Numbered from the stretch's first letter, positions 8,748-16,137 are shown. The stretch is 19,384 nucleotides of DNA from Pseudomonadota bacterium (GCA_023416575.1 JAEZHL010000294.1:1-19384), one strand, 5' to 3'. The notes: generated by a model not told the origin, from the sequence alone. Program-made: numbers and translations.

Positions 8748-9719
8748 TTAACGCGCCTTTTTCGCCGGCTTGGCTTTGGTCTTTACTTTGACCTTCGCCT
8801 TGAGCTTCGACTTCACCTTGACTTTCGGCTGCTTCGCACCGGACCGAACGGCCGCCGGGCCTTCGATCACCTCCTGCACGACCTGCTCGACATAACCCGG
8901 CAGGGCGAAGGCGGCGAGATGACCGCGTGGGGTCCAGTAGCGGGTCTCGATCTCGCGCTGCTGCTGGCGGCGGACCAGTTTCCGCTCCGTGATCTCAAGA
9001 TGCGATGCATCGTCGGAGGCCCAGTTCAGAGCAAACGGCCCGCCGAAATAGCAAGGCTGCGTGCACATGTAGGGCGCGCACCGCTGGAACAGGCCGGCGA
9101 AGATACGCGTCGTGCTGGCGATCTGATCGGGGAACAGGAACGGCAGGCCGTTCTGCGTCACGAGGATCCCGCGGGGCTTCAGCGCGCGCTTGCAGTCGGC
9201 GAAGAACTCGGGCGTGTGCAGCACGGCCGACGGTCCAACCGGCTCCGAGCTGTCGACGATGATGGCGTCGAACTTCTCGGTCGTCTCAGCGACATACTTC
9301 AAGCCATCAGCGATGACGATATCAGCTCGCTTATCGTCGAAAGCGCCATCGGCAATCTGCGGGTAATACTTGAGCGACAGATCGATCACGCTGCGATCGA
9401 TTTCGCACAGTGTCGCCTTTTCAACTGACGGATGCTTCAGCACTTCCCTGAGGACACCGCCGTCGCCGCCGCCGACGACGAGCACTCGCTTCGGCGAATT
9501 CAGCGCCATCAGCGGCACGTGCGCCATCATCTCGTGATAGACGAACTCGTCGAGCGTAGTGAGCTGGAAGATGCCGTCCAGGATCAGCACCGTGCCCCAG
9601 GTCGCATTCTCGAAGATGACGAGATGCTGGTGCTCGGTCTGCACCTCGTGAAGGATCTTGTCCGCTTCCATGCGGACACGCCAGTGCGGGTGAAACGTCT
9701 CCTCGATCCAGCGCTTCAC
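8748..9719 (-). CDS. speE: spermidine synthase (aminopropyltransferase) with lysine-rich tail
   Basis: Transfers the aminopropyl group of decarboxylated S-adenosylmethionine to a diamine, normally putrescine, giving spermidine. The 323-residue product has the N-terminal beta domain (WIEETFHPHW), the LDGIFQLTTLDEFVYHEM motif (about 47-64), the GGGDGG nucleotide loop (83-88) and the acidic Glu106/Asp108 pair. The active-site motif is DSSEPVGP with catalytic Asp156; Glu159 stands where Asp is usual. Residues 296-323 are a low-complexity lysine/alanine/valine tail. The longest frame starts at 9821, but GTG 9719 has AAGGAG (9734-9729) nine bases upstream and begins at the family N-terminus. It lies downstream of speD with a 201-base gap containing a hairpin. 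Confidence 0.92.
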   Translation of the reverse strand: MKRWIEETFHPHWRVRMEADKILHEVQTEHQHLVIFENATWGTVLILDGIFQLTTLDEFVYHEMMAHVPLMALNSPKRVLVVGGGDGGVLREVLKHPSVEKATLCEIDRSVIDLSLKYYPQIADGAFDDKRADIVIADGLKYVAETTEKFDAIIVDSSEPVGPSAVLHTPEFFADCKRALKPRGILVTQNGLPFLFPDQIASTTRIFAGLFQRCAPYMCTQPCYFGGPFALNWASDDASHLEITERKLVRRQQQREIETRYWTPRGHLAAFALPGYVEQVVQEVIEGPAAVRSGAKQPKVKVKSKLKAKVKVKTKAKPAKKAR

Positions 9720-9862
9720 GGCGGCAGTCTCCTTGCAACCCAGTGGTGGCCGCCCAATGAGCGGCTTCGACTTTGATGATTGGATAGATCGCGTGTACGA
9801 GCACAGCGCCCTCGCCTGCAAGGAGAGGACGGACTTTAGCGTAAATCTATTTGAGAAGAGTC

Positions 9863-9897
9863 GAGGCGCGCAGGGAGTTTTGTCCGCTGCGCGCCTC
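9863..9897 (-). terminator. hairpin between speD and speE (minus strand)
   Basis: GAGGCGCGCAG (9863-9873) and CTGCGCGCCTC (9887-9897) form a perfect 11-bp stem with a 13-base loop. It begins 24 bases after the speD stop. On the minus strand it is followed by GACTCTTCTCAAATAG, only weakly T-rich, so termination may be partial and set the speD to speE ratio. It could equally be an mRNA-stabilising hairpin. Confidence 0.55.
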
Positions 9898-9920
9898 TCA
9901 GTCCCATTGCCCGGGGTGGC

Positions 9921-10496
9921 TTACGCCGCCCGCCGAACCTTGTCCTGGCGATCGGGAGCTTGACGGTCCGAAGCTGCGTTCCAGCTCATCTCCGACAGCT
10001 CCTCGCCCCTGCGGTGCTCCTTCACGACCACTTCGCGGGCCTCGAAGGCATGCCGCAAAATGTCGATCGCGAGGTGAGGCTTCGCCTCGCCGCACATGAA
10101 CACGTCGAGCGCCGCATAGTCGGCCTCGGGCCAGCTGTGAATGCTGATGTGGCTCTCCGAAAGGACGGCCACGCCCGACACACCACCATTTGGCGTGAAG
10201 TGATGCAGATGGATGTGCAGGAGGGTTGCCCCAGCGACTTCCACGCAACGCTTCAGCGTCCGCTCGATGTGCTTCAAATCGTCGAGCCTCTTCGCTCCGA
10301 AGAGGTCGATGATGAGATGGCTACCCGCGAAGCGAACGCCATCGCGTTCTATGAAAAAGTCCTTCCTGTCCTCGTGCGTCTCGCGCACTTGCTCGTCGAT
10401 ACGCGCGCTAGGCGCACTTCCAAAGTCTTCCTTTTGGGCGGTGCTTGAACGAGTCAAGTCCATCCCCAATTGGAAGAGGGTGTCGTCGTAGGCCAT
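9921..10496 (-). CDS. speD: S-adenosylmethionine decarboxylase proenzyme
   Basis: Pyruvoyl enzyme that decarboxylates S-adenosylmethionine to supply aminopropyl groups for SpeE. The 191-residue proenzyme matches the short prokaryotic (Thermotoga/Bacillus-like) class. The self-cleavage site is Glu114-Ser115 in LSESHISIHSWPE, where Ser115 becomes the pyruvoyl group. His120 and Cys135 (in DVFMCG) follow at the spacing known for the catalytic His and Cys (serine +5 and +20). Compared with the Thermotoga enzyme there are about 50 extra residues at the N-terminus and a charged C-terminal extension of about 20. ATG 10496 has GGAGG (10506-10502) five bases upstream. It is the first gene of a minus-strand pair with speE. 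Confidence 0.94.
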   Translation of the reverse strand: MAYDDTLFQLGMDLTRSSTAQKEDFGSAPSARIDEQVRETHEDRKDFFIERDGVRFAGSHLIIDLFGAKRLDDLKHIERTLKRCVEVAGATLLHIHLHHFTPNGGVSGVAVLSESHISIHSWPEADYAALDVFMCGEAKPHLAIDILRHAFEAREVVVKEHRRGEELSEMSWNAASDRQAPDRQDKVRRAA

Positions 10497-10797
10497 GCGA
10501 CCCTCCCCAACCAGTAGACAGATGTGACCCGCCCGCTCCTTACCTTGGGGCTTCAGGAGACTCCTTGAGCTTTGGGGCAGGGGGACGAACGGAGGCCCCC
10601 GATATGAGGCCTAACCCCCCCCCTTGCAAGTGTAAAATTGTCTTAGCGAGTAATTTTTTGCAGGGTGACTTTTTCACCTTTCGAACACCTGCGATTCGAC
10701 TGTTTTTCGTCAAGGCCTGAATGCGGAATGGGCGGGTAGCCCGATGGCCTCCTTTCCCGTACTTAGGATCGAGAGCCAACCGCACTGGAAATGCCCA
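10497..10797. other. divergent intergenic region speD / enoyl-CoA hydratase
   Basis: About 300 bases between divergent genes. It contains a run of nine C's (10615-10623), an AT-rich block after it (10632-10660), a 7-bp hairpin AGGGTGA/TCACCTT (10662-10668 with 10674-10680), and a dyad AGGAG-A-CTCCT (10555-10565) in the speD leader. TTGGGGC is repeated at 10545-10551 and 10572-10578. I found no clear -35/-10 pair for either gene. The AT-rich block is the likely promoter area. The hydratase frame is open from ATG 10744, but the family N-terminus favours 10798. Confidence 0.4.
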
Positions 10798-11592
10798 ATG
10801 CGCCCAGATTTCGAGACTCTGCGCCGCACCGAGCCGGGTCCCGGCGTGACTGTCATCACCATGAATCGGCCGCAGGCCCTCAATGCGATGAATACGCAGA
10901 TGATGACTGATCTGCGCGACTGTTTCGCTTCCTATTACGTCGACCCCGGCGAAGCGCGCTGCCTCATCCTGACCGGCGCGGGCGATCGGGGCTTTTGCGC
11001 CGGCGCCGACCTCAAGGAGCGCAACGGCATGACCGATGACGCTTGGCGACGCCAGCACGCGATCATCGAGCAGGCCATTCGCGCCATTATGGAATGCCCC
11101 GTGCCCGTCATCGCCGCGGTGAACGGAGCGGCATTTGCCGGCGGCTGCGAGCTGGCGCTGGCCTGCGACTTCATCTATGCCGCGCCCCACGCCCGTTTCG
11201 CACAGACGGAAGTGGCGTTGGGGATCATCCCCGGCGCCATGGGGACCCAGAACCTGCCGCGCGCGCTTGGCGTTCGACGGGCCAAGGAGCTGATCCTCGC
11301 CGCCACCCCGTTCTCGGCCGAGGAAGCTCTTGCCTGGGGCCTCGTGAACAAGATCATCCCTGGCGAAAATCTGATGGCCGAAGCGATCGCCATCGCGACC
11401 AGGATTGCGGCCAATGCCCCGGTCGCCGTCCGGCAGGCGAAGCGCTCCATGGACAAATCCCAGGATCTCGACCGTGCCAACGGCTACAGCTTCGAGATCG
11501 AGGCTTACAACCGGACCGTCGGCACGGAAGACCGCATCGAGGGCATCCGCGCCTTCAACGAGAAGCGCAAACCCGATTTCAAGGGCCGTTGA
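10798..11592 (+). CDS. enoyl-CoA hydratase/isomerase family protein
   Basis: Crotonase-fold enzyme acting on acyl-CoA thioesters, probably hydrating 2-enoyl-CoA. The 264-residue product has the usual length. Motifs are VTVITMNRPQALNAMN (first strands), FCAGADLKER (oxyanion-hole strand, about 65-74), and FAGGCELALACD with Glu118, followed 20 residues later by Glu138 in FAQTEVALGIIPGAMGTQNL. Two glutamates at that spacing match the catalytic pair of mitochondrial enoyl-CoA hydratase, so hydratase activity is more likely than isomerase. The RRAKELILAA helix and KRKPDFKGR ending are also typical. ATG 10798 is chosen by family length; its ribosome site (GGAA) is weak, and ATG 10744 is possible. 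The acyl-CoA dehydrogenase follows 96 bases downstream, suggesting an operon. Substrate is unknown. Confidence 0.88.
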   Translation: MRPDFETLRRTEPGPGVTVITMNRPQALNAMNTQMMTDLRDCFASYYVDPGEARCLILTGAGDRGFCAGADLKERNGMTDDAWRRQHAIIEQAIRAIMECPVPVIAAVNGAAFAGGCELALACDFIYAAPHARFAQTEVALGIIPGAMGTQNLPRALGVRRAKELILAATPFSAEEALAWGLVNKIIPGENLMAEAIAIATRIAANAPVAVRQAKRSMDKSQDLDRANGYSFEIEAYNRTVGTEDRIEGIRAFNEKRKPDFKGR

Positions 11593-11688
11593 TCAAGCAA
11601 ACGCCATCCTGAACAATGAAAACAAGGCCGGCCGCCCATCCGGGATCAGCGGAAGGTAGCGTCCGAACCCGAGCAGCAGGTTGAGGAA

Positions 11689-12876
11689 ATGACAGACCCC
11701 GCAGCATCCATCGTGACAATCCCCGTCGACCCTGATTGGCAGGAAATCCGCGAAGGCGTCCGCCGGGTCTGCGAGGACTTTCCCAACGACTACTGGGTCA
11801 GGCTTGATCACGAGGCGGCCTTCCCGACCGAGTTCGTCGATGCGCTGACCGCGGCGGGCTACCTCGCGGCGCTCATTCCGGAGGAATACGGCGGCGCCGG
11901 CTTGCCGCTGAGCGCCGCCTGTGCCGTGCTCGAGACCATTCACGAGCAAGGCTGCAACGCTGCCGCCTGCCATGCCCAGATGTACACCATGGGCACCGTG
12001 CTCAGGCACGGCTCGGAGGCACAGAAGCAGAAATACCTGCCCGGCATAGCATCGGGTGCGTTGCGCCTGCAGGCATTCGGCGTCACCGAGCCGACGACGG
12101 GCAGCGACACGACCCAGCTCAAGACGCGCGCCGAAAAGCGGGGCGACCGCTACGTGATCACCGGCCAGAAGGTATGGACCAGCCGGGCGATGCAGTCCGA
12201 TCTCATGCTGCTGCTGGCCCGGACGACCCCGCTCGATCAGGTCAAAAAGCGCTCTGAAGGTCTGTCCGTCTTCATCGTCGACCTGCGAGAGGCCAAGGGG
12301 CGCGGCCTCGAGCTCAAGAAGATCGACGCGATGATCAACCACAACACCTGTGAGGTCTTCATCGACGGCCTCGAGGTGCCGGCGGAGAACCTGATCGGAG
12401 AAGAAGGCAAGGGCTTCCGCTATATCGTCGACAGCATGAACGCCGAACGCATCCTGATCGCGTCGGAGTGCCTGGGCGATGCGCGCTTTTTCATTCGCCG
12501 CGCAACGGACTATGCGCGCGAGCGCGTCGTGTTCGGGCGCCCCATCGGCCAGAACCAGGGCATTCAATTCCCGATTGCTCGCGCGCATGCGGAAACCGCA
12601 GCGGCAGAGTTGATGGTCGCCAAGGCTGCCGCCCTGTTCGCGGCTGAGCGCGACTGCGGGGCGGAAGCCAACATGGGCAAGATGCTCGCCTCGGAAGCTG
12701 CCTGGCACGCCGGTGAAACCTGCATGCAGACCTTCGGCGGCTTTGCCTTCGCGCGCGAGTACGGCATCGAGCGGAAATGGCGGGAGACGCGGCTTTATCA
12801 AACGGCTCCGATCTCGACCAACCTGATCCTCGCCTATATCGGCCAGCACGTGCTCGGAATGCCGCGCTCGTATTGA
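11689..12876 (+). CDS. acyl-CoA dehydrogenase family protein
   Basis: FAD-dependent enzyme of 395 residues, expected to form an enoyl-CoA from an acyl-CoA and pass electrons to electron-transfer flavoprotein. The helical N-terminal domain leads to LIPEEYGGAGLPLS (about 63-76). The flavin-binding middle domain has FGVTEPTTGSDTTQLKT and ITGQKVWTSRA, and the C-terminal domain has ERVVFGRPIGQNQGIQ and MQTFGGFAFAREYGIER. In the last segment, where medium-chain enzymes have YEGT with the catalytic Glu, this one reads QTAPISTNLIL, so the base must come from elsewhere or the reaction differs. ATG 11689 has GAGG only two bases upstream, so the exact start is less sure. It probably forms an operon with the preceding hydratase. 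Confidence 0.9.
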   Translation: MTDPAASIVTIPVDPDWQEIREGVRRVCEDFPNDYWVRLDHEAAFPTEFVDALTAAGYLAALIPEEYGGAGLPLSAACAVLETIHEQGCNAAACHAQMYTMGTVLRHGSEAQKQKYLPGIASGALRLQAFGVTEPTTGSDTTQLKTRAEKRGDRYVITGQKVWTSRAMQSDLMLLLARTTPLDQVKKRSEGLSVFIVDLREAKGRGLELKKIDAMINHNTCEVFIDGLEVPAENLIGEEGKGFRYIVDSMNAERILIASECLGDARFFIRRATDYARERVVFGRPIGQNQGIQFPIARAHAETAAAELMVAKAAALFAAERDCGAEANMGKMLASEAAWHAGETCMQTFGGFAFAREYGIERKWRETRLYQTAPISTNLILAYIGQHVLGMPRSY

Positions 12877-12958
12877 TCGAAGTCATTCTTTGGAACCCGG
12901 AAAGGCGGCTAGGTCTTTTTCCCGGCACGTTCCGAGAATGTCAGGAGATCAGCACGCG

Positions 12959-13912
12959 ATGCCCCAAGCTCACCGACTGCAGCGCCTGCTCGTAGCAACG
13001 GATCTGTCGACCCATTCGGACAAGGCATTCAACCGGGCCGTCATGCTCGCGCGGGAGGACAATGCGCGACTGACGGTGCTTCACGTCATTCCGGACGAGT
13101 TGAATCCTGAACGCACGGACACGCTCAAGTCGCAAGCACAAAAATCGCTCGAGGAAACTGTCGCCCAGGCCATGGCTCTCGGGGAGCTCGATGCGGAGAT
13201 CGCAGTCAAGGGCGGTCTCGATCAACAGAAGATCCTGAAGCAAGTCGCCGAGAGCGCCGCGCGCGGCGATACCTCCGTCGAGGTCCGTTTGGAGGCTGGC
13301 AGCGTTTACGACATCATCAACGAGACGGCCGCCGAGACAGACGCAGATCTCGTCGTCTGTGGTGCCCACCGCAAATTGATGATCGGTGACGAGTGGCGCG
13401 GCTCGACCATGGAGCGCGTGCTCCGGTTCGGCGGCAGGCCGGTGCTGATCGTTAAGTCGAAGCCGGTCGCACCCTATCAGAACCTCGTCGTTGCGGTCGA
13501 TTTCTCAGCCCCCGCGGCCGATGCGCTGGAGTTCGCATTCACGGCGTTTCCGGGCGCCAAATTCACCCTCGTCAATGCAATCGAAGGCTCCCTCCCGGGG
13601 ATCCTGACAGGGACGCAGGGCAGCTTGGACGCGCTCGACCGGCAGCGCCAGGAGCTGACCGGGTTCGTTGACGCAGTTCTGTCGCGCATCGGCGAAGCAG
13701 GCGAGACCGGGCCCGATATCCAGCTGGAGGTCAGGCAGGGCACACCGCTGAATGTCCTTCAGCAGTACGTGACGGAGCACGCGACCGACCTCGTCGTGGT
13801 CGGAACCCACGGCCGTACGGGCCTGCGTCGCGCTTTCCTTGGAAGCGTTGCCGAGCGCCTCATTGCGATGCTGCCGACCGACATCCTCGCCGTGCGGCCG
13901 CAAGGAGCCTGA
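12959..13912 (+). CDS. tandem universal stress protein (UspA-type)
   Basis: Cytosolic stress-response protein of 317 residues with two Usp domains in tandem. Domain 1 (about 8-152) starts LQRLLVATDLSTHSDKAF and ends with CGAHRKLMIGDEWRGSTMERVL. Domain 2 (about 158-317) starts NLVVAVDFSAPA and ends with GTHGRTGLRRAFLGSVAERL, which carries the G-x2-G-x9-G-S nucleotide-binding pattern of ATP-binding members. Domain 1's equivalent loop is less regular. The frame opens at 12890. ATG 12959 has AGGAG at 12943-12947, 11 bases upstream, and ATG 12938 is an alternative adding seven residues. No catalytic role can be assigned. It lies 82 bases after the acyl-CoA dehydrogenase, so it could be on that transcript. 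Confidence 0.9.
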   Translation: MPQAHRLQRLLVATDLSTHSDKAFNRAVMLAREDNARLTVLHVIPDELNPERTDTLKSQAQKSLEETVAQAMALGELDAEIAVKGGLDQQKILKQVAESAARGDTSVEVRLEAGSVYDIINETAAETDADLVVCGAHRKLMIGDEWRGSTMERVLRFGGRPVLIVKSKPVAPYQNLVVAVDFSAPAADALEFAFTAFPGAKFTLVNAIEGSLPGILTGTQGSLDALDRQRQELTGFVDAVLSRIGEAGETGPDIQLEVRQGTPLNVLQQYVTEHATDLVVVGTHGRTGLRRAFLGSVAERLIAMLPTDILAVRPQGA

Positions 13913-14302
13913 CGGCGGCTCGTTGCCGGCTTCAGAGAACGCAAGACAGTGAGAGGAGAGCCGCAGGGCACGGGGGAGATGTCCGCCCGGTGCCAGGCTC
14001 TCCTTATCATGTTCTCCAGGGCAACGTTCCCAGCACCGGCTCCGGGCTCGTTCCAGGGCGTACCGACTGATTTTCTCTGAGGACGTCGGCCGCAGAGTTG
14101 ACGTTTCGCCGCTCGTCGGCTCTCTCTCATTAGCGCGTCCCAAGCAGATCACACCGAGGTCCGGCACCAGCCAACCGTCGGCGGAGAAGCTGGAGGCGGG
14201 CACTCCCGGCCGCCAAGCGGGCGCCAGCCGGGATGGAGATAAAGACGGGCAGTTGGCGCTGCACCGCTTCAAGCAAGGCTGCGGAAGTCAGAGGAAACAG
14301 GC
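13913..14302 (+). other. intergenic region between stress protein and panE-like gene
   Basis: 390 bases with no gene I can support. The first part holds a long imperfect hairpin (13954-14004) that probably ends the stress-protein transcript. The rest is GC-rich without recognisable promoter pairs. A short frame from ATG 14233 overlaps the next gene in another reading frame and is judged a shadow. GAGGA at 14291-14295, seven bases before ATG 14303, is the ribosome site of the next gene. Confidence 0.45.
13954..14004 (+). terminator. long imperfect hairpin after the stress-protein gene
   Basis: AGGAGAGCC (13954-13962) pairs with GGCTCTCCT (13996-14004). Inside it GGCAC (13967-13971) pairs with GTGCC (13990-13994), and GGG/CCC (13973-13975 with 13986-13988) stack further. 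It begins 41 bases after the stop and is followed by TATCATGTTC, with no real T-run, so it is a hairpin-type end signal rather than a textbook intrinsic terminator. Confidence 0.5.
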
Positions 14303-15235
14303 ATGAAAATCGCGATCATCGGTGTCGGCGCCATGGGCTCCGTCTACGCAGCGCTGCTCGCCAGCGGCGGCCACGACGTGTGGGCGGTCGATGTCTGGAA
14401 GGATCACATCGAGGCCATTCGCGCGAAGGGGCTCCGGGTCGAAGGCGCATCCGGCGACCGCACGGTCAGGATCAGCGCCACCATGGACCCGGCCGACGTG
14501 GGGGGTGATGCGGATCTCGTCATCATCGCGACGAAGGACCAGGGCGCAGCCGATGCAGCCCGCGCCGCGCTTCAGATCGCGAAGCCCGACGCACCGATCC
14601 TGACCATTCAGAACGGCCTCGGCAGCGCCGACCGGGTGGCCGAGATCGTCGGCTCCAAACGCATCATGATGGGCGTCGTCGGTGGCTTCGGCGCATCGAT
14701 GCGGGGCCCGGGCCACGCGCATCACAACGGCATGGAGTTCCTGAGGCTCGGCGAGATGGACGGCGGCCTCACCCCACGGCTCGAGGCCGTCGCGGAAGCC
14801 TGGCGCGCGGGCGGCTTCAAGGTGCTGACCTTCGATGACATCCACAAGATGGTCTGGGAGAAGCTCATCTGCAATTGCACCTACTCGGGCCCCTGCGCGC
14901 TGACTGGTCTGTCTATCGGCGAGGTGCAAGCGAACCCGAGCGCATGGAGCATCGCGACCGCGTGCGCGACCGAGGCATTCCACGTCGCTCGCGCCAAGGG
15001 CATCAAGCTCGACTTTGAGGATCCGGTCGCCTACGTGCGGGCATTCGGCCAGAAAATCCCCAACGCGCGTCCGTCGATGCTGCTGGATCATCTCGCCGGC
15101 CGGCCCGCCGAGATCGACAACATCAACGGCGCCATTCCGCGCGAAGGGGCGAAGGTCGGCATCGCGACGCCGGTCAATTCCGTTGTCGTAGCGATTCTCA
15201 AGGCCAAGGAAGCGAGCTTCGCCACGCGCGGCTGA
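14303..15235 (+). CDS. 2-dehydropantoate 2-reductase family protein (PanE/ApbA)
   Basis: NADPH-dependent ketopantoate reductase family, whose classical role is forming pantoate for coenzyme A synthesis. The 310-residue product opens with the Rossmann motif MKIAIIGVGAMGSVYA (GxGxxG at residues 7-12). It then has VIIATKDQ and TIQNGLG. The catalytic-type lysine is in HKMVWEKLICNCTYSGPCAL (Lys187), and the C-terminal domain has EIDNINGAIPREGAKVGIATPVN, the conserved substrate-side segment. ATG 14303 has GAGGA seven bases upstream. The family contains several paralogues with other or unknown 2-keto acid substrates, and no pantothenate gene is nearby, so I withhold the panE symbol. It ends 21 bases from the convergent FecR-domain gene. 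Confidence 0.85.
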   Translation: MKIAIIGVGAMGSVYAALLASGGHDVWAVDVWKDHIEAIRAKGLRVEGASGDRTVRISATMDPADVGGDADLVIIATKDQGAADAARAALQIAKPDAPILTIQNGLGSADRVAEIVGSKRIMMGVVGGFGASMRGPGHAHHNGMEFLRLGEMDGGLTPRLEAVAEAWRAGGFKVLTFDDIHKMVWEKLICNCTYSGPCALTGLSIGEVQANPSAWSIATACATEAFHVARAKGIKLDFEDPVAYVRAFGQKIPNARPSMLLDHLAGRPAEIDNINGAIPREGAKVGIATPVNSVVVAILKAKEASFATRG

Positions 15236-15256
15236 GTGCAGACCAAGGCGCGATGA

Positions 15257-16045
15257 TCAGAACGGCGGGCGCACGGGAAGTGCCCGCCGCACATCGCGTG
15301 GCACCCTGGTCAGAGTTTTGACGGGCTTAGTGACCGCGCGGGTCGCGCGGCTTGCCGGGTCGATCAGCTCGGCGTGCCGGAGTCGCCGCAGCGGATCGAT
15401 CGCGAGCCGGCGGCCAACGAACGGGAAGGCGGACGCCAGGGTCAAACCGCTCATGAAGGAGCCATCCCAACGCAACGGCAGCGACACCAATCCCTGCAGA
15501 CCGATATGAACGAACCGGCCGACGATATCGTGCCTGCGGCAGGCCGCGGCGCTCTGAGAGCAGACATCGACCGCGCCCTCATGCAGCAGCACCGCGGTCT
15601 CACCATTGTCCTTCACGTAGACGTCGAACACCGTCCCCCGTACCGACAATGATGCCGTGGGCGTGCGGATCTCGTAGGCCGAGCTGGGGCTCTTGCCGGA
15701 GATGAACCGGAACGCGCCTTTGGAGAGGTTGACGGCAATGGCGCCGGGTGTGGCGCTCGGGTCGTAGACGAACTTATCGAGCACCAGCCGGGCATTCGGT
15801 CCGACGGCGAGCTTGGTGTCGTCGAGCAGCCGGATTTCAGCCTGCGCCGCCTTGGCAGTCTCGAGCACCTCTTCCTGGTGCACCTTGCCGCCTTTGACGA
15901 GCCGACGCCGCTCCGCCGCTTCCGACGCGACCATCACCTGGTTCTTCACTGCGACGGTGGTGCCGATTTCCGGAGCGGATGCAGCCTCCACGGCCCCAGC
16001 GCCCAGCACCAGTATTGCCGCGCACGCCCAAAGCGCCCTGCCCAT
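15257..16045 (-). CDS. exported FecR-domain protein
   Basis: A 262-residue secreted or periplasmic protein. It starts with a signal peptide: MGRALWACAAILVLGAGAVEA with likely cleavage near residue 21-23. The FecR-type beta domain spans about 55-165 and includes IRLLDDTKLAVGPNARLVLDKF, then GAFRFISGKS, EIRTPTASLSVRGTVFDV and AVLLHEGAVDV, the pattern of PF04773. Two cysteines (VCSQSAAAC) could form a disulfide. The C-terminal third is Arg-rich with no recognised domain. No FecI sigma factor or TonB receptor is near and there is no transmembrane helix besides the signal. It is therefore unlike FecR anti-sigma regulators and more like stand-alone exported FecR-domain proteins of unknown role. A G-rich AGGGGGG element precedes ATG 16045. 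It lies downstream of the exonuclease/CBS fusion gene, separated by a dyad-rich 97-base gap. Confidence 0.85.
   Translation of the reverse strand: MGRALWACAAILVLGAGAVEAASAPEIGTTVAVKNQVMVASEAAERRRLVKGGKVHQEEVLETAKAAQAEIRLLDDTKLAVGPNARLVLDKFVYDPSATPGAIAVNLSKGAFRFISGKSPSSAYEIRTPTASLSVRGTVFDVYVKDNGETAVLLHEGAVDVCSQSAAACRRHDIVGRFVHIGLQGLVSLPLRWDGSFMSGLTLASAFPFVGRRLAIDPLRRLRHAELIDPASRATRAVTKPVKTLTRVPRDVRRALPVRPPF
15263..15289. terminator. hairpin at the convergent ends of the panE-like and FecR genes
   Basis: CGGCGGGC (15263-15270) pairs with GCCCGCCG (15282-15289), extended inside by a G-U and a C-G pair, leaving a seven-base loop. It lies 27 bases past the plus-strand panE-like stop and inside the last codons of the minus-strand FecR-domain gene. 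It could slow or end transcription from the left. No T-run follows on either strand. Confidence 0.4.
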
Positions 16046-16062
16046 CTCTCCCCCCTAAACCA

Positions 16063-16137
16063 CTACCAAGGTAGCAACTCCGCCGACGGAGTATTGTCCA
16101 GGAACAATGGCGCAATTGCGGGCATTTGCCAGGCGCC
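16063..16137. repeat. run of consecutive short inverted repeats upstream of the FecR gene
   Basis: Successive dyads are packed almost end to end: CTACC-AA-GGTAG (16063-16074); ACTCCG-CCGA-CGGAGT (16077-16092); ATTGTCC-A-GGAACAAT (16093-16108, one extra base in the right arm); the perfect palindrome CGCAATTGCG (16111-16120); GGCA-TT-TGCC (16121-16130); and GGCGCC (16132-16137). They fill the gap between the stop of the fusion gene and the start of the FecR-domain gene on the minus strand. They may be operators, a folded 5' leader, or both. Confidence 0.6.

Noticed and set aside
9720..9821. N-terminal extension of spermidine synthase to 9821
   Set aside because: No Shine-Dalgarno before 9821, and the extra 34 residues do not belong to the family; GTG 9719 has AAGGAG at ideal spacing.
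13505..14272. 255-residue minus-strand frame over the stress-protein gene and the following gap
   Set aside because: Half of it is antisense to the second Usp domain and the remainder has no motif; treated as a shadow.
14233..14508. Short plus-strand frame beginning before the PanE-like gene
   Set aside because: It runs into the PanE-like gene in another frame, and the GAGGA site is better placed for ATG 14303.
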